Source: Rhizobiaceae bacterium
Lineage (GTDB): Bacteria > Pseudomonadota > Alphaproteobacteria > Rhizobiales > Rhizobiaceae
NCBI GenBank assembly: GCA_023953845.1
Contig: JAMLJC010000001.1
Coordinates: 3,730,501 to 3,794,500, forward strand
DNA length: 64,000 nucleotides
Reading direction: 5' to 3'
Below are positions 8,903 to 17,832 of the stretch, piece by piece (the first letter of the stretch is position 1; every line of letters begins with the position of its first letter). The notes beneath the pieces were generated by a model. It had not been told where the DNA came from. It did no database searches and worked only from the letters and a program-made list of their open reading frames with translations. The position numbers were made by a program, and so were the translations under genes.

Positions 8903-10219
8903 TCAGTCCTTGCCGGAGACTTTTCTCCGGCGCGTCGGCTTCAGGGACTTGGCCGGCGGCGTTTCTTCGGCCTCCGGAATCGGCTTGCCATGCGCGATCT
9001 CATGCATGGCCAGCGACTTCTCCGTCTTTTCGATATAGCCGCGCGTGACCGGGAGAACGTCGTTTCTCTTGGTCAGCTGGATCTGGAAGACCATCATGTC
9101 CTGCCAGCGGAACGCCGCCTCCGAGCCGGACAGGTAGAATTCCCACATGCGACAGAAACGCTCGTCGTAGATCTGCTTGGCGCGGTCGCGGTTGGCGAGG
9201 AAGCGCTCGCGCCAGTGCTTCAGCGTATCGGCATAGTGCAGGCGCAGGATCTCGACGTCGGTCGTCATCAGACCGGCCTTCTCGATCGCCGGGAAGACTT
9301 CCGACAGCGCGGGGATATAGCCGCCCGGGAAGATGTATTTACGGATGAAGGCGGCGGTGGCGCAGGGCACCCCGAAGCGCCCGATGGAATGGAGCACCAT
9401 CACGCCTTCCGGCTTCAGCAGCGTGGCGCACTTTTCGAAGAAGGTGCGGTAGTGATTCACGCCGACATGCTCGAACATGCCGACCGAAACGATCCGGTCG
9501 AACCGTTCGTTGAGATCGCGATAGTCGCGAATCTCGAAATGCACGCGGTCTTCCAGCCCTTCCGCCTGCACGCGCTGCGTCGAAACCGCATGCTGTTCCG
9601 TCGAAAGGGTGACGCCGAGGACGTCCGCGGCGAATGATCTGGCGATATAGAGCCCGAGCCCGCCCCAGCCCGAGCCGATATCGAGCACGGTTTGGCCGGG
9701 CTTTAGCTTCAGCTTCGACGCGATGTGGCGCTTCTTCGCCAGTTGCGCCTCTTCCAGCGTCATGTCCGGACGCTCGAAATAGGCGCAGGAGTACTGCATG
9801 TCCTCGTCGAGGAAGAGCTTGTAGATCTCGCCCGAGAGATCGTAGTGGCGCTGCACGTTGCGCTTCGACCGCGCATGGGTGTTGACCTGCTGCAGCCGGC
9901 GGAAAGCGATGCGAATCCCTTCGACCGCGCGCGTCCACACCGCATCGTAACCGGCCGGTCCCATGTTCTCGTAGACGAGACGGAGGAGCGCCAGCACGTC
10001 GCCTTCGAGAAAATCGAGTTCCTCGTCCATGAAGGCTTCCGGCAGGCCGAGATTGGGGTCGAGTGTGATCGCCCGCTCCGCATGTCTGGTTTTGATGTGG
10101 AGGTGAACCGGAGCGCCCGAACCGTCGCCGAAGGTCAGTGGCTTGCCGGTCGGACCGGTGATCTTGAGAGTTCCGGTCTTGACCAGACGGCGTACGACTC
10201 GTTCGAGGAACAGGTTCAT
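8903..10219 (-). CDS. cfa: Cyclopropane-fatty-acyl-phospholipid synthase family protein
   Basis: This SAM-dependent enzyme, 438 residues from the ATG at 10219, adds a methylene bridge to unsaturated acyl chains of membrane phospholipids. SAM motif [16 protein letters not shown] lies near residue 190, and the family segments QYSCAYF and [10 protein letters not shown] are present. The last 40 residues are Lys/Arg-rich. A TTG six codons upstream is possible, but MNLFLERVV looks like the natural start. It is a single gene with a terminator from the L9 gene on its upstream side. Other methyltransferase chemistry on lipids cannot be excluded. Confidence 0.85.
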   Translation of the reverse strand: MNLFLERVVRRLVKTGTLKITGPTGKPLTFGDGSGAPVHLHIKTRHAERAITLDPNLGLPEAFMDEELDFLEGDVLALLRLVYENMGPAGYDAVWTRAVEGIRIAFRRLQQVNTHARSKRNVQRHYDLSGEIYKLFLDEDMQYSCAYFERPDMTLEEAQLAKKRHIASKLKLKPGQTVLDIGSGWGGLGLYIARSFAADVLGVTLSTEQHAVSTQRVQAEGLEDRVHFEIRDYRDLNERFDRIVSVGMFEHVGVNHYRTFFEKCATLLKPEGVMVLHSIGRFGVPCATAAFIRKYIFPGGYIPALSEVFPAIEKAGLMTTDVEILRLHYADTLKHWRERFLANRDRAKQIYDERFCRMWEFYLSGSEAAFRWQDMMVFQIQLTKRNDVLPVTRGYIEKTEKSLAMHEIAHGKPIPEAEETPPAKSLKPTRRRKVSGKD

Positions 10220-10303
10220 GGCAGCGGCTGAACTCAAACTATGAAGGCGAAAACACGATATCCTGTGTCATAATAGCGCAAGAGAAAATATTCCAGAACA
10301 ACA

Positions 10304-10332
10304 AAAAACCCGGACGCGAGGCCCGGGTTTTT
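10304..10332 (-). terminator. Rho-independent terminator after rplI
   Basis: Downstream of the L9 gene the pair AAAAACCCGG / CCGGGTTTTT forms a GC-rich stem with an eight- to nine-base loop and a run of T on the minus strand. The symmetric A and T runs would let it work in both directions. Confidence 0.85.
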
Positions 10333-10359
10333 GGTCCAGCAACGATGTATGCGTTTTGC

Positions 10360-10938
10360 TTACGCCGTTTCGTCGGCTTCTTCCGCGTTCGGGTCGAAAA
10401 AGTTCTCCGGACGGGCGTTCTCGTTGATGTCCTCGCCGTAGATGGCCTCGGCGGTCGTCAGCGTCTCACCCTTGGCCTGGCGCTCGGCTTCGTCGGCGGT
10501 GCGCGCCACGTTCAGCGTGATGGTCACCTCGACTTCCGGATGCAGGGCGATCGCCACATTGGTGAGGCCGATGGTCTTGATCGGATGGTTGAGCTCGACC
10601 TGGTTGCGTGCGACGGTGAAGCCTTCTGCGGTCAGCAGTTCCGCGATGTCGCGGGTCGACACCGAGCCGTAGAGCTGACCGGTCTCGCCGGCGGTGCGCA
10701 CGACGATGAAGCTCTTGCCGTCGAGCTGTTCGGCGATCTTCGCGGCTTCCGACTTGCGTTCGAGGTTGCGGGCCTCGAGCTGCGCGCGCTGACCTTCGAA
10801 GCGCTTCTTGTTGGCTTCGTTGGCGCGCAACGCCTTCCCCTGCGGCAGCAGGAAGTTGCGGGCGAAGCCGTCGCGGACCTTCACGGTCTCGCCCATCTGG
10901 CCAAGCCTGGAGATGCGTTCGAGAAGAATGACTTCCAT
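10360..10938 (-). CDS. rplI: Large ribosomal subunit protein L9
   Basis: A 192-residue L9. It begins [21 protein letters not shown] and carries the signature [13 protein letters not shown] near residue 25, followed by the long connecting helix and the C-terminal RNA-binding domain. An acidic tail of about 40 residues extends beyond the usual E. coli length, as common in rhizobia. It follows rpsR by 194 bp. In relatives I recall a DUF2232 membrane protein gene between rpsR and rplI; here only hairpins occupy that gap. Confidence 0.97.
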   Translation of the reverse strand: MEVILLERISRLGQMGETVKVRDGFARNFLLPQGKALRANEANKKRFEGQRAQLEARNLERKSEAAKIAEQLDGKSFIVVRTAGETGQLYGSVSTRDIAELLTAEGFTVARNQVELNHPIKTIGLTNVAIALHPEVEVTITLNVARTADEAERQAKGETLTTAEAIYGEDINENARPENFFDPNAEEADETA

Positions 10939-11040
10939 TGTTCTGTCCTTTCTGCGGCGCGAGCGCCGGATGATGATGGACAGGGAGGAAGCGTCGCGGC
11001 GGAGCCGCCTGTTTCGCTGTCCTGCCTGTCGCGGCAGTTA

Positions 11041-11125
11041 GGAGCCTCGGCTCCAGCTCGGATTTTAATGTCCGTTCCCCGGCGCCGACCGCCGGGGAAG
11101 GTCGCGGGCGGCAGCGGCCGCCCGC
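11041..11125. terminator. Tandem GC hairpins between rpsR and rplI
   Basis: Two perfect stems follow each other: nine base pairs TTCCCCGGC/GCCGGGGAA at 11075-11099 and nine base pairs GCGGGCGGC/GCCGCCCGC at 11104-11125. A smaller GGAGCC/GGCTCC stem lies at 11041-11054. No T run follows on the minus strand, so these are more likely attenuators or RNA processing/stability elements than strong terminators. They may set the ratio of L9 to S6/S18. Confidence 0.55.
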
Positions 11126-11132
11126 AAGGAAC

Positions 11133-11381
11133 TTACTTCACCACGTAGGGCAGGAGGCCGAGGAAACGGGCGCGCTTGATCGCCTGGGCGAGCTCGCGCT
11201 GCTTCTTCTGGCTCACGGCCGTGATGCGGGACGGAACGATCTTGCCGCGCTCGGAAATGTAGCGCTGGAGCAGGCGGACGTCCTTGTAGTCGATCTTCGG
11301 AGCGTTGGCGCCGGAGAACGGGCAGGTCTTGCGGCGGCGATGGAACGGCCGGCGCGTCGGGATCTGATTGATGTCGACCAT
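11133..11381 (-). CDS. rpsR: Small ribosomal subunit protein S18
   Basis: An 82-residue S18. The signatures [30 protein letters not shown] and [11 protein letters not shown] are intact. Its ATG shares one base with the rpsF stop codon (TAATG), so translation is coupled to S6, its binding partner on the 30S platform. Confidence 0.97.
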   Translation of the reverse strand: MVDINQIPTRRPFHRRRKTCPFSGANAPKIDYKDVRLLQRYISERGKIVPSRITAVSQKKQRELAQAIKRARFLGLLPYVVK

Positions 11382-11842
11382 TATTCGGCAGCTCCTGCTT
11401 CACTACGCTCGCGGCGCGGGCCGCGATCCTCGCGCGGGCCACGGTCACGGTCGCCGAAGCCGCGGCTCGGACGGTCGCCCCGGTCGCCGAAGCCGCGATC
11501 GCCGCGGTCCGAGCGCTCCTCGCGCTTCTGCATCATGGCCGACGGGCCTTCCTCGTGCTTCTCGACCTTGATGGTCAGGAAACGGAGGACGTCTTCCGAG
11601 AGGCCCTGCTGGCGCTCCATTTCCTTCACGGCCGCTGCCGGCGCGTTGATGTCCATGAGCGTGTAGTAAGCCTTGCGGTTCTTCTTGACGCGATAGGTGA
11701 GGGACTTCAGTCCCCAGTTCTCGACCCGGCCGACCGAGCCGCCGCCTGCGGTGATGATGCCCTTGTAGGTCTCCACAAGCGCATCGACCTGCTGCTGCGA
11801 CAGATCCTGGCGGGCAAGGAACACATGTTCGTAGAGAGCCAT
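11381..11842 (-). CDS. rpsF: Small ribosomal subunit protein S6
   Basis: The first 100 residues are a standard S6 domain ([39 protein letters not shown]). Residues from about 110 to 153 form a low-complexity tail of [12 protein letters not shown] and RGPRE repeats. Such arginine/glycine/aspartate tails are common on alphaproteobacterial S6 and are absent in E. coli, where glutamates are added instead. It is the first gene of the rpsF-rpsR(-rplI) unit. Confidence 0.96.
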   Translation of the reverse strand: MALYEHVFLARQDLSQQQVDALVETYKGIITAGGGSVGRVENWGLKSLTYRVKKNRKAYYTLMDINAPAAAVKEMERQQGLSEDVLRFLTIKVEKHEEGPSAMMQKREERSDRGDRGFGDRGDRPSRGFGDRDRGPREDRGPRRERSEAGAAE

Positions 11843-12153
11843 GCTCTTCTTTGCCTTTCTTCGTTTCGTTCCCTACCGGACCGACGGCTAAGCCTCTGCA
11901 ACTTCTCTTTATCCCACAGCCCTTTGCGGCTACTGCGGGAGAAGAAAGGCGGCATGTCGAGACGGTCGAGAGCGGAGACACGGGAGGCAGGCGGGATTTT
12001 TCCCGCCGTCGCGTCGATCTGCCGGAACATGTCCAGCCAAACCTACGGCCCTCCGTTCAGCCCCCAGTCGGACCGGCAGATTGCGGCGGTCCATACAGCA
12101 GCAGGCTGTCGATGGCAACCCCGGAGGCGGAAGACTGGGACGCGGGCGAAATC
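11843..12153. other. Intergenic region upstream of rpsF
   Basis: About 310 bp with no convincing gene; the open frames here are shadows with no family similarity. It must hold the ribosomal operon promoter and leader on the minus strand, but I could not assign clear -35/-10 boxes or a known leader motif. Confidence 0.5.
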
Positions 12154-12459
12154 TCAGATGCCGGAGCCGAAAAGCTCTTCGTCGTCGCCCTGCCAGGGCT
12201 CCGGTATGTCAGAAGCCTGGCCGGAGCCGGCGGCGGGCAGCGGCATCCAGCATTTCAGTTCGGTATCGGCGTAGGCGACGATCTGCCCGGGATGGGAATC
12301 GGCGGCCCGCCAGCCTTCCATGCCGAACTGGTCGGCGCGCCCCCAGTAGGCGACGTCCACCTCGGCCGGTCCCTGCTCGGAGGAGCGTACGGTGACGAGG
12401 ACACGGCTGCCATCCTTCGGCGCGCTCTTCATGTGGCACCAGGGGTTGCTTTCGTCCAT
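12154..12459 (-). CDS. Small conserved hypothetical protein
   Basis: A 101-residue protein with no signal peptide or membrane helix. It begins MDESNPWCHMKSAPKDGSRVLVTV and later has DVAYWGRADQFGMEGWRAADS and CWMPLP. The arrangement of a short N-terminal PKDG-VLV strand, a YW motif and a final CWMPLP resembles the DUF551-like small proteins often found in phages and rhizobial chromosomes, where the C-terminal motif is typically WMPLP. The function is unknown. It is 87 bp downstream of the DUF2778 gene on the same strand but, being cytoplasmic, is not an obvious immunity partner for it. Confidence 0.7.
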   Translation of the reverse strand: MDESNPWCHMKSAPKDGSRVLVTVRSSEQGPAEVDVAYWGRADQFGMEGWRAADSHPGQIVAYADTELKCWMPLPAAGSGQASDIPEPWQGDDEELFGSGI

Positions 12460-12546
12460 TGGCGATCTCCTCCGGATTCGGAGCCAGCATAGTGGCCCGA
12501 CGGACGAGGGGCAACGCGGAGCGCTAACCCTTGGTCGAGAGGAGAA

Positions 12547-13947
12547 TTATGCGTCGCGGCCCTTCTGGACGTTGCGGGCGATCGCCCTGCCTCCGCCGGG
12601 AACCACGACCAGTTGCCTGACCTTGCCCTGTTTGAAGGCGTTCAGGAACTTGTTGTAGTCCTTGAAGGCGACGCAGCCATGCGACTCGGCCCGGCCGCCA
12701 CGCAGCAGGTAGCTGTGCGTGAGGAAGCCGTCGCGGCCATGCTTGTTCCTGCCGTCGACGGGCAGCATGCGGATCGCCTCCACGCCGTGGAAGCGCTTCT
12801 CGCGCATCCTGAGATTATAGGTATGGGGCGGCGTCGGCCCCTTCATCTTCACATGCACGTATTTCGGATTGTCGGCCATCTCGCCGATGCCCGAATGCGC
12901 TTCCAGCACCGAGCCGTCCGGCATGTAGACCTTCGCGGCGCTGATGTCGTAGACGGCGACGCCGTTGCCGACCTTCGGACGGTTGAAGAGATTCTTGAGG
13001 CTGTTGCCGATGCCGCGATCTTCAGCCGGATTGTCGGGTTTCGCAAAGGCAAGCTGCTGCAGCTTTTCGCGCTTCGGTTTCGCTGTCTGGCGCGGCGCTT
13101 CGTCCTCATCGGCCTTGGCCGGTTTTTCCGCCCTTTCGAAACGGGGCCGGATCAGCGGCAGCGGCGTCTCCTCCGGCGTATCTTCATAGTCGGGGAAAAG
13201 CGCGGTGCCGTCGGCGTCGTTCGCCTCGTCCTCCGGTGAGAGCACGCCCTCATCCTGCGGCGATACGGCCGAAAGCGCCGCGAGTGCGCCGCTTGGACCT
13301 GCGGGGGAGGGATCGGCGTAGGCGAGCACGAGATTGTCGGACGCCTGCGGAATGGTGGCGATGCCGAACCGCTCCGTCGACGGGACCGTGTCTTTGGCGA
13401 TGGGCGCGGCCTTCGCCAGAACAGGTTCGTCGACGCCGAAGAGGCTCGCGAGCTTTGCCCGGTTCAGCGGATTGTGCGACGTCATCTGTGCGAACCGCGC
13501 CGCCCGGGCCGGGTCCGTCGCAAACGCCACGTCCTGCTTGCCGGCAAAGATATCGGACCAATGGCGCTTCATGTTCGCTATGTTCGCCGCGGGAGCCTTT
13601 GCGGCCGGTGCGGCGACGGCTATTACAGTTCCGGATGCCGCCGCGCGGCCGGACTTGCCGGTCGTGGCGGCGAGGGCGCGGTCCGTCTTCTGCGACGAAC
13701 GCGCCTCCGCCGGCAGGGCGGCCTTCAGCAGTGCCGGGACGGCAACGCTCGCGGCACTGGCCGATACCGTGGGAATGGAATTTGCCGCGGCCGGCTTTTC
13801 GGTTGCGGCAAGACCGGTCATCACCGCCGCACCCCAGAGCGCGAAGCCGACACCCAGCGCCGGAACCCCGAAACGTCCGATGGTCCTTATGACCGAATGA
13901 AGTGAAGACGCTCCGCGCGAAGCGGATTTGAGGGATTTGTTACGCAT
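12547..13947 (-). CDS. DUF2778 L,D-transpeptidase-like membrane-anchored protein
   Basis: A protein of about 466 residues from the ATG at 13947; a TTG six codons upstream is possible. A basic N-terminus precedes one transmembrane helix (FGVPALGVGFALWGAAVM). Residues 50-320 are Ala/Pro/Glu-rich and probably disordered, spanning the periplasm. The last 140 residues form the DUF2778 domain with the active-site signature RAESHGCVAF, matching the SxGC motif of L,D-transpeptidases, plus HTYNLRMREKRFHGVEA. DUF2778 includes the Tlde1 toxins, which attack peptidoglycan stem peptides. This chromosomal version with its own membrane anchor more likely acts on the cell's own wall, but that is inference. 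Confidence 0.82.
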   Translation of the reverse strand: MRNKSLKSASRGASSLHSVIRTIGRFGVPALGVGFALWGAAVMTGLAATEKPAAANSIPTVSASAASVAVPALLKAALPAEARSSQKTDRALAATTGKSGRAAASGTVIAVAAPAAKAPAANIANMKRHWSDIFAGKQDVAFATDPARAARFAQMTSHNPLNRAKLASLFGVDEPVLAKAAPIAKDTVPSTERFGIATIPQASDNLVLAYADPSPAGPSGALAALSAVSPQDEGVLSPEDEANDADGTALFPDYEDTPEETPLPLIRPRFERAEKPAKADEDEAPRQTAKPKREKLQQLAFAKPDNPAEDRGIGNSLKNLFNRPKVGNGVAVYDISAAKVYMPDGSVLEAHSGIGEMADNPKYVHVKMKGPTPPHTYNLRMREKRFHGVEAIRMLPVDGRNKHGRDGFLTHSYLLRGGRAESHGCVAFKDYNKFLNAFKQGKVRQLVVVPGGGRAIARNVQKGRDA

Positions 13948-14381
13948 CAACGCCACACCAACCAATTCGCTCGACGTCAGACAACCGAAAGGGCTTCCGG
14001 AGACGTCCGGCAGTGAAGTTCCGGCGAATTGCCGGTCGGTTAGAATGATCGCGAACTATGGTTAACAACCCCTTTTCATCGGCAATGTTCTGGTTTCCCT
14101 CTCCGAACGGAGCCGACTTCAAGTGAATTTGAAGCTGTATAATATTGGCGAGATTGTGTTTTTGCCAAGGCCACTATGTCGCACGGATGTGTCGCGGTTA
14201 ACGGCCGGGCCGCCGTCTGTCGTCTAACGGCTCATCTTGGCGACCGGACGGAACGAAATTCTCTCGTCCTGCGCTGGTGGCTAGGTCCGTTCGGGAGCGC
14301 CGATTTTAATTTGAACGTACCTGCCGTGCGGGATAATCGATTCGGGTGAGATGCCGCGTCGCATCCGGTCGAATTGTCGAT
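13948..14381. other. Divergent intergenic region, relatively AT-rich
   Basis: About 430 bp between the minus-strand DUF2778 gene and a plus-strand small exported protein. A TATAAT hexamer sits at 14138-14143 within a locally AT-rich stretch, but no good -35 lies at standard spacing. No RNA gene or repeat was recognised. Confidence 0.4.
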
Positions 14382-14720
14382 ATGACCCGAAATACGCTCT
14401 CCGCCGTCCTGCTGCTTCTGCTTGCCCTGTTTGCGGGGCAGGTGGAACGCGTCGCGGCTTTCGGCACTGCGACAACTTCTCCTGCGCACAACGTCGCATC
14501 GTCGGCGGATTCCCGGGAAACCGCCCTCTATGCATGCGGCGCGAGCGGCGAAGCGGCATTTCTCGCAGAAGTCGGCGATCCGGAAGATGGACTGGCCCCG
14601 GCTGCGGTCTTTGAAGCATCGGCATGCCTGCGCGAGAACCCGCTCGCTATTGGCGCTACCTGTGCCGGCTTACCGCCGCCCCTCGGCTACTGGCCCACGG
14701 CCCCGCCGCGAGAGACATAG
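14382..14720 (+). CDS. Small exported hypothetical protein
   Basis: An open frame of 112 residues from the ATG at 14382. It starts MTRNTLSAVLLLLLALFAGQ, a strong signal peptide with a probable cleavage after VAA near residue 28. The mature part holds three Cys residues and a Pro-rich C-terminus ending GYWPTAPPRET. I do not recognise a family. The signal peptide and position ahead of another small frame support a real gene; no homologue is known to me. Confidence 0.45.
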   Translation: MTRNTLSAVLLLLLALFAGQVERVAAFGTATTSPAHNVASSADSRETALYACGASGEAAFLAEVGDPEDGLAPAAVFEASACLRENPLAIGATCAGLPPPLGYWPTAPPRET

Positions 14721-14781
14721 GCCCGCCTTTTCTAAGAGGCGCTGAAACCTTCCCTTTCGCCGTTTTGTTTTGGAGCCAGCC

Positions 14782-14877
14782 ATGGGCTATCTCTTGGCCA
14801 TGGGCCTGCTTGTCGGGTTCTTTCCGATCGTTTTCTGGATTCTGATCATGGTCTTCGACACTCTTACAGGCGGGTGA
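14782..14877 (+). CDS. 31-residue single-helix membrane protein
   Basis: The frame reads MGYLLAMGLLVGFFPIVFW followed by ILIMVFDTLTGG and a TGA stop. It is one long hydrophobic helix with a short polar end. A GGAG ribosome-binding site lies about eight bases upstream. It starts 61 bp after the exported protein gene, in the same direction. Small single-helix proteins of this type usually bind a larger membrane complex; the partner is unknown. Confidence 0.45.
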   Translation: MGYLLAMGLLVGFFPIVFWILIMVFDTLTGG

Positions 14878-15138
14878 TCGAGGACTCGCCCATCTCCTGC
14901 GTCACATGGTCAGGTGCTAGCCGTCGAGGTGACCGGTCGCTGCCGCTTCACTATCCAAAAGTGGAATTTGGCGTTCCGGGTTTGTCGCGCTATATTCGGC
15001 TTTGCCGAACGACGCGCTGCTCCTTCCGGCTTTTGCGGATAGGGGCAGGGCATTGTTTGGGCTGGAGGACGTCCCGAAAATGCCGGAAGGAGCAGGCCCT
15101 CAGTGGTGGGACCGCCGTCGGGACGCGCGAGGAGGAGC

Positions 15139-16101
15139 ATGACCGACAACGTGCCTCATGCCGACCGCATTCATTCGGCGCTGAGTTCGAACAGGGCCGC
15201 GCATTCCGCGCTCGTTGCGTCCTGGCAGCGAAGCTCGTCTCTCCATCGTTTGGACCCCAGCGACCACGCCCCGCCTCGCAGGCTGACGGAGACGGAGCTT
15301 CGCGGAGCGCGAGAGCGAATGGAGCCGCTGGTCCGCGCCGCGCAGGCAAGTCTCGACCGCCTCTACCTGGCCGTTGGCGGCGTCGGCTGCTGCGTGCTGC
15401 TCGCGGACAGGGATGGCGTTCCTGTCGAGCGGCGCGGCTCGCCCGCCGACGACCGCACGTTTCGTGACTGGGGCCTTTGGACGGGAACCGTCTGGAGCGA
15501 GGATGCCGAGGGCACGAACGGGATTGGCACCTGCCTGATCGAACATCGGCCGGTCACCATCGACCGCGAGCAGCATTTCCTGTCGCGCAATACATTGCTC
15601 TCCTGCACCACCGCGCCGATCTACGATCACGAGGGACATCTTGCGGCGGCTCTCGACGTCTCGTCCTGCCGCGCCGACCTGACGCAAGGCTTCCTCAATC
15701 TGATCTCCATCGCGGTTGTCGACGCCGCCAGGCGCATCGAGGCTGACCATTTCCGGCTTGCGTTTCCCGATGCTCGTATCGCCCTGGCGCCAACGCCGGA
15801 GAATTCCGTCGGCGCGCTTGTCGCCTTGGACGGCAATGATGTGGTGATCGGAGCCACGCGCGCTGCGCGTCTGGCGCTTGGACTGACGCGGGAATCGCTG
15901 AACGGAAATCTCGCCGCAGCGGACATTCTCGGGCGCGAGGGAGAAGAAAAGCTCGACCTGCCGAGCGCCGAGCGCGCAATGCTCCAGCGGGTCCTCACGC
16001 GCCATCGCGGCAACGTATCGGCGGCGGCGCAGCAACTCGGCATTTCGCGTGCGACGCTGCATCGCAAGCTGAACCGCTTCGGCCTGCGCCGGCCGAACTG
16101 A
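15139..16101 (+). CDS. AcoR-like regulator: GAF domain plus Fis-type HTH, no AAA+ domain
   Basis: A 320-residue protein. Residues 1-60 match the AcoR N-terminus (ALVASWQRSSSLHRLDP). A GAF-like sensor region follows (LLADRDGVPVERRG, EGTNGIGTCL, FLSRNTLLSCTTAPIYDHEG). The last 45 residues are a Fis-type helix-turn-helix (VLTRHRGNVSAAAQQLGISRATLHRKLNRFGL). The sigma-54 AAA+ domain expected between them is missing, so it should act with an ordinary sigma factor. The ATG at 15139 has AGGAGG just upstream; a GTG at 15103 is the alternative. It precedes an aldehyde dehydrogenase gene, its probable target. Confidence 0.88.
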   Translation: MTDNVPHADRIHSALSSNRAAHSALVASWQRSSSLHRLDPSDHAPPRRLTETELRGARERMEPLVRAAQASLDRLYLAVGGVGCCVLLADRDGVPVERRGSPADDRTFRDWGLWTGTVWSEDAEGTNGIGTCLIEHRPVTIDREQHFLSRNTLLSCTTAPIYDHEGHLAAALDVSSCRADLTQGFLNLISIAVVDAARRIEADHFRLAFPDARIALAPTPENSVGALVALDGNDVVIGATRAARLALGLTRESLNGNLAAADILGREGEEKLDLPSAERAMLQRVLTRHRGNVSAAAQQLGISRATLHRKLNRFGLRRPN

Positions 16102-16120
16102 TTGACATCAATATCGCATC

Positions 16121-16150
16121 GCACAGTGTCGCAACCTTGCGACACTGTGC
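16121..16150. promoter_or_regulatory. Perfect 30-bp palindrome, probable operator of the aldehyde module
   Basis: Two 14-base arms, GCACAGTGTCGCAA and its exact reverse complement, flank a 2-base centre. It lies 19 bp after the regulator stop and 96 bp before the aldehyde dehydrogenase start. With no T run it is not a classical terminator. A dimeric Fis-type HTH would fit such a symmetric site. Confidence 0.75.
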
Positions 16151-16246
16151 AGATCGCGCGCTCGCGGACGGGGTGACAGCCTCCGTGATTCACCGAAACT
16201 CCCGCTCCTAACCCCGCATTGTGCGGCTTCAACTCGGGAGGATGAG

Positions 16247-17764
16247 ATGAACAAGGTAGAATTCCACCGCTCCGCGAAGGTCCCATTCGCCAAGCGTTAC
16301 GGCAATTTCATCGGCGGAAAATGGGTTGAACCCAAGGCCGGCAAGTATTTCGAGAATACGTCGCCCGTAAACGGCCGGGTGCTTTGCGAAATCGCCCGCT
16401 CCGACGCGAGCGACGTGGAGGCGGCTCTCGACGCCGCCCACAAGGCGAAGGATGCCTGGGGGAAGACAAGCGCCGCTGAAAGGGCTCTGCTGCTCAATCG
16501 TATCGCCGACAAGATGGAGCAGGACCTCGGCACGCTGGCGCTCGCCGAGACCTGGGACAACGGCAAGCCGATCCGCGAGTCGACCGCGGCCGACGTTCCG
16601 CTCGCAATCGACCATTTCCGCTATTTCGCCAGCGCCATCCGCGCGCAGGAAGGCTCGATCTCCGAGGTGGATCACGACACGGTCGCCTATCATTTCCATG
16701 AGCCGCTGGGCGTCGTCGGTCAGATCATTCCGTGGAATTTCCCGATCCTCATGGCCGTATGGAAGCTTGCGCCCGCGCTCGCCGCCGGCAACTGCGTGGT
16801 GCTGAAGCCGGCCGAGCAGACCCCGGCCTCCATCCACGTGCTTCTGGAACTGATCGCCGACATTCTGCCGCCCGGCGTTCTCAACGTCGTCAACGGCTTC
16901 GGCCTCGAGGCCGGCAAGCCGCTAGCCTCCAACCCCCGCATCGCCAAGATCGCATTCACCGGCGAGACGACGACGGGGCGGCTCATCATGCAATATGCTT
17001 CCCAGAACCTGATTCCGGTGACGCTGGAACTCGGCGGCAAGAGCCCCAACATCTTCTTCTCCGACGTCGCGGCCGAAGACGACGACTTCTTCGACAAGGC
17101 GATCGAGGGCTTCGTCATGTTCGCGCTCAATCAGGGCGAGGTCTGCACCTGCCCGAGCCGCGCGCTCATCCACGAGAAGATCTACGACCGCTTCATGGAG
17201 AAGGCGCTGAAGCGCGTCGAGGCGATCGTGCAGGGCGATCCGCTCGATCCCGCGACCATGATCGGCGCGCAGGCTTCTTCCGAGCAGATGGAAAAAATCC
17301 TGTCCTATCTGGACATCGGCAAGAAGGAAGGCGCCGAGGTGCTGATCGGCGGCGAGCAGAACAGGCTGCCAGGAGACCTCGCCGGCGGCTACTATGTGAA
17401 GCCCACCGTGTTCAAGGGCAACAACAAGATGCGCATCTTCCAGGAGGAGATCTTCGGGCCAGTCGTGTCCGTCGCCACCTTCAAGGACGATGACGAGGCG
17501 CTGTCGATCGCCAATGATACGCTCTACGGTCTCGGCGCTGGCATCTGGACCCGCGACGGCACCCGCGCCTATCGCTTCGGCCGTGCGATCCAGGCCGGGC
17601 GCGTCTGGACCAACTGCTACCACGCCTATCCGGCGCACGCCGCCTTCGGCGGCTACAAGCAGTCCGGCATCGGACGCGAGACCCACAAGATGATGCTCGA
17701 TCACTACCAGCAGACCAAGAACCTGCTGGTCAGCTACAGCCCGAAGAAGCTCGGCTTCTTCTGA
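16247..17764 (+). CDS. NAD(P)-dependent aldehyde dehydrogenase
   Basis: A 505-residue aldehyde dehydrogenase that oxidises an aldehyde to its acid. It shows the catalytic Glu in LELGGKSPN, the nucleophile Cys in [11 protein letters not shown], the cofactor segment [10 protein letters not shown] and the [11 protein letters not shown] loop. The sequence is of the AldA/ExaC acetaldehyde dehydrogenase type. A GGGAGGATGAG ribosome-binding site precedes the ATG. The upstream AcoR-like regulator and downstream DUF779 gene form a set seen in many proteobacteria, consistent with acetaldehyde or ethanol/acetoin-derived aldehyde use. The exact substrate is inference. Confidence 0.93.
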   Translation: MNKVEFHRSAKVPFAKRYGNFIGGKWVEPKAGKYFENTSPVNGRVLCEIARSDASDVEAALDAAHKAKDAWGKTSAAERALLLNRIADKMEQDLGTLALAETWDNGKPIRESTAADVPLAIDHFRYFASAIRAQEGSISEVDHDTVAYHFHEPLGVVGQIIPWNFPILMAVWKLAPALAAGNCVVLKPAEQTPASIHVLLELIADILPPGVLNVVNGFGLEAGKPLASNPRIAKIAFTGETTTGRLIMQYASQNLIPVTLELGGKSPNIFFSDVAAEDDDFFDKAIEGFVMFALNQGEVCTCPSRALIHEKIYDRFMEKALKRVEAIVQGDPLDPATMIGAQASSEQMEKILSYLDIGKKEGAEVLIGGEQNRLPGDLAGGYYVKPTVFKGNNKMRIFQEEIFGPVVSVATFKDDDEALSIANDTLYGLGAGIWTRDGTRAYRFGRAIQAGRVWTNCYHAYPAHAAFGGYKQSGIGRETHKMMLDHYQQTKNLLVSYSPKKLGFF

Positions 17765-17774
17765 TCGTCTTGTT

Positions 17775-17808
17775 GACAGGGCAGGGTGGCCGGTTTGGCC
17801 GCCCTGTC
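17775..17808 (+). promoter_or_regulatory. Hairpin between aldehyde dehydrogenase and DUF779 gene
   Basis: Arms GACAGGGC and GCCCTGTC (8 bp) enclose an inner GGCC/GGCC stem. It ends 12 bases before the DUF779 ribosome-binding site. It may dampen read-through or protect the upstream mRNA 3' end; no strong T run follows. Confidence 0.5.
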
Positions 17809-17832
17809 CTATCTTTGATCGAGGAGGATCTC

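Noticed and set aside
12154..12459. Immunity partner for the DUF2778 protein
   Set aside because: No signal peptide or membrane helix; an inhibitor of a periplasmic transpeptidase should be exported.
14100..14350. Possible small RNA gene
   Set aside because: Only a TATAAT-like box and AT-rich DNA; no structured conserved RNA or terminator could be shown.
16121..16150. Palindrome as the terminator of the regulator gene
   Set aside because: No T run follows on the plus strand, and its centre is only 2 bases, too tight for a stable RNA loop without opening pairs.
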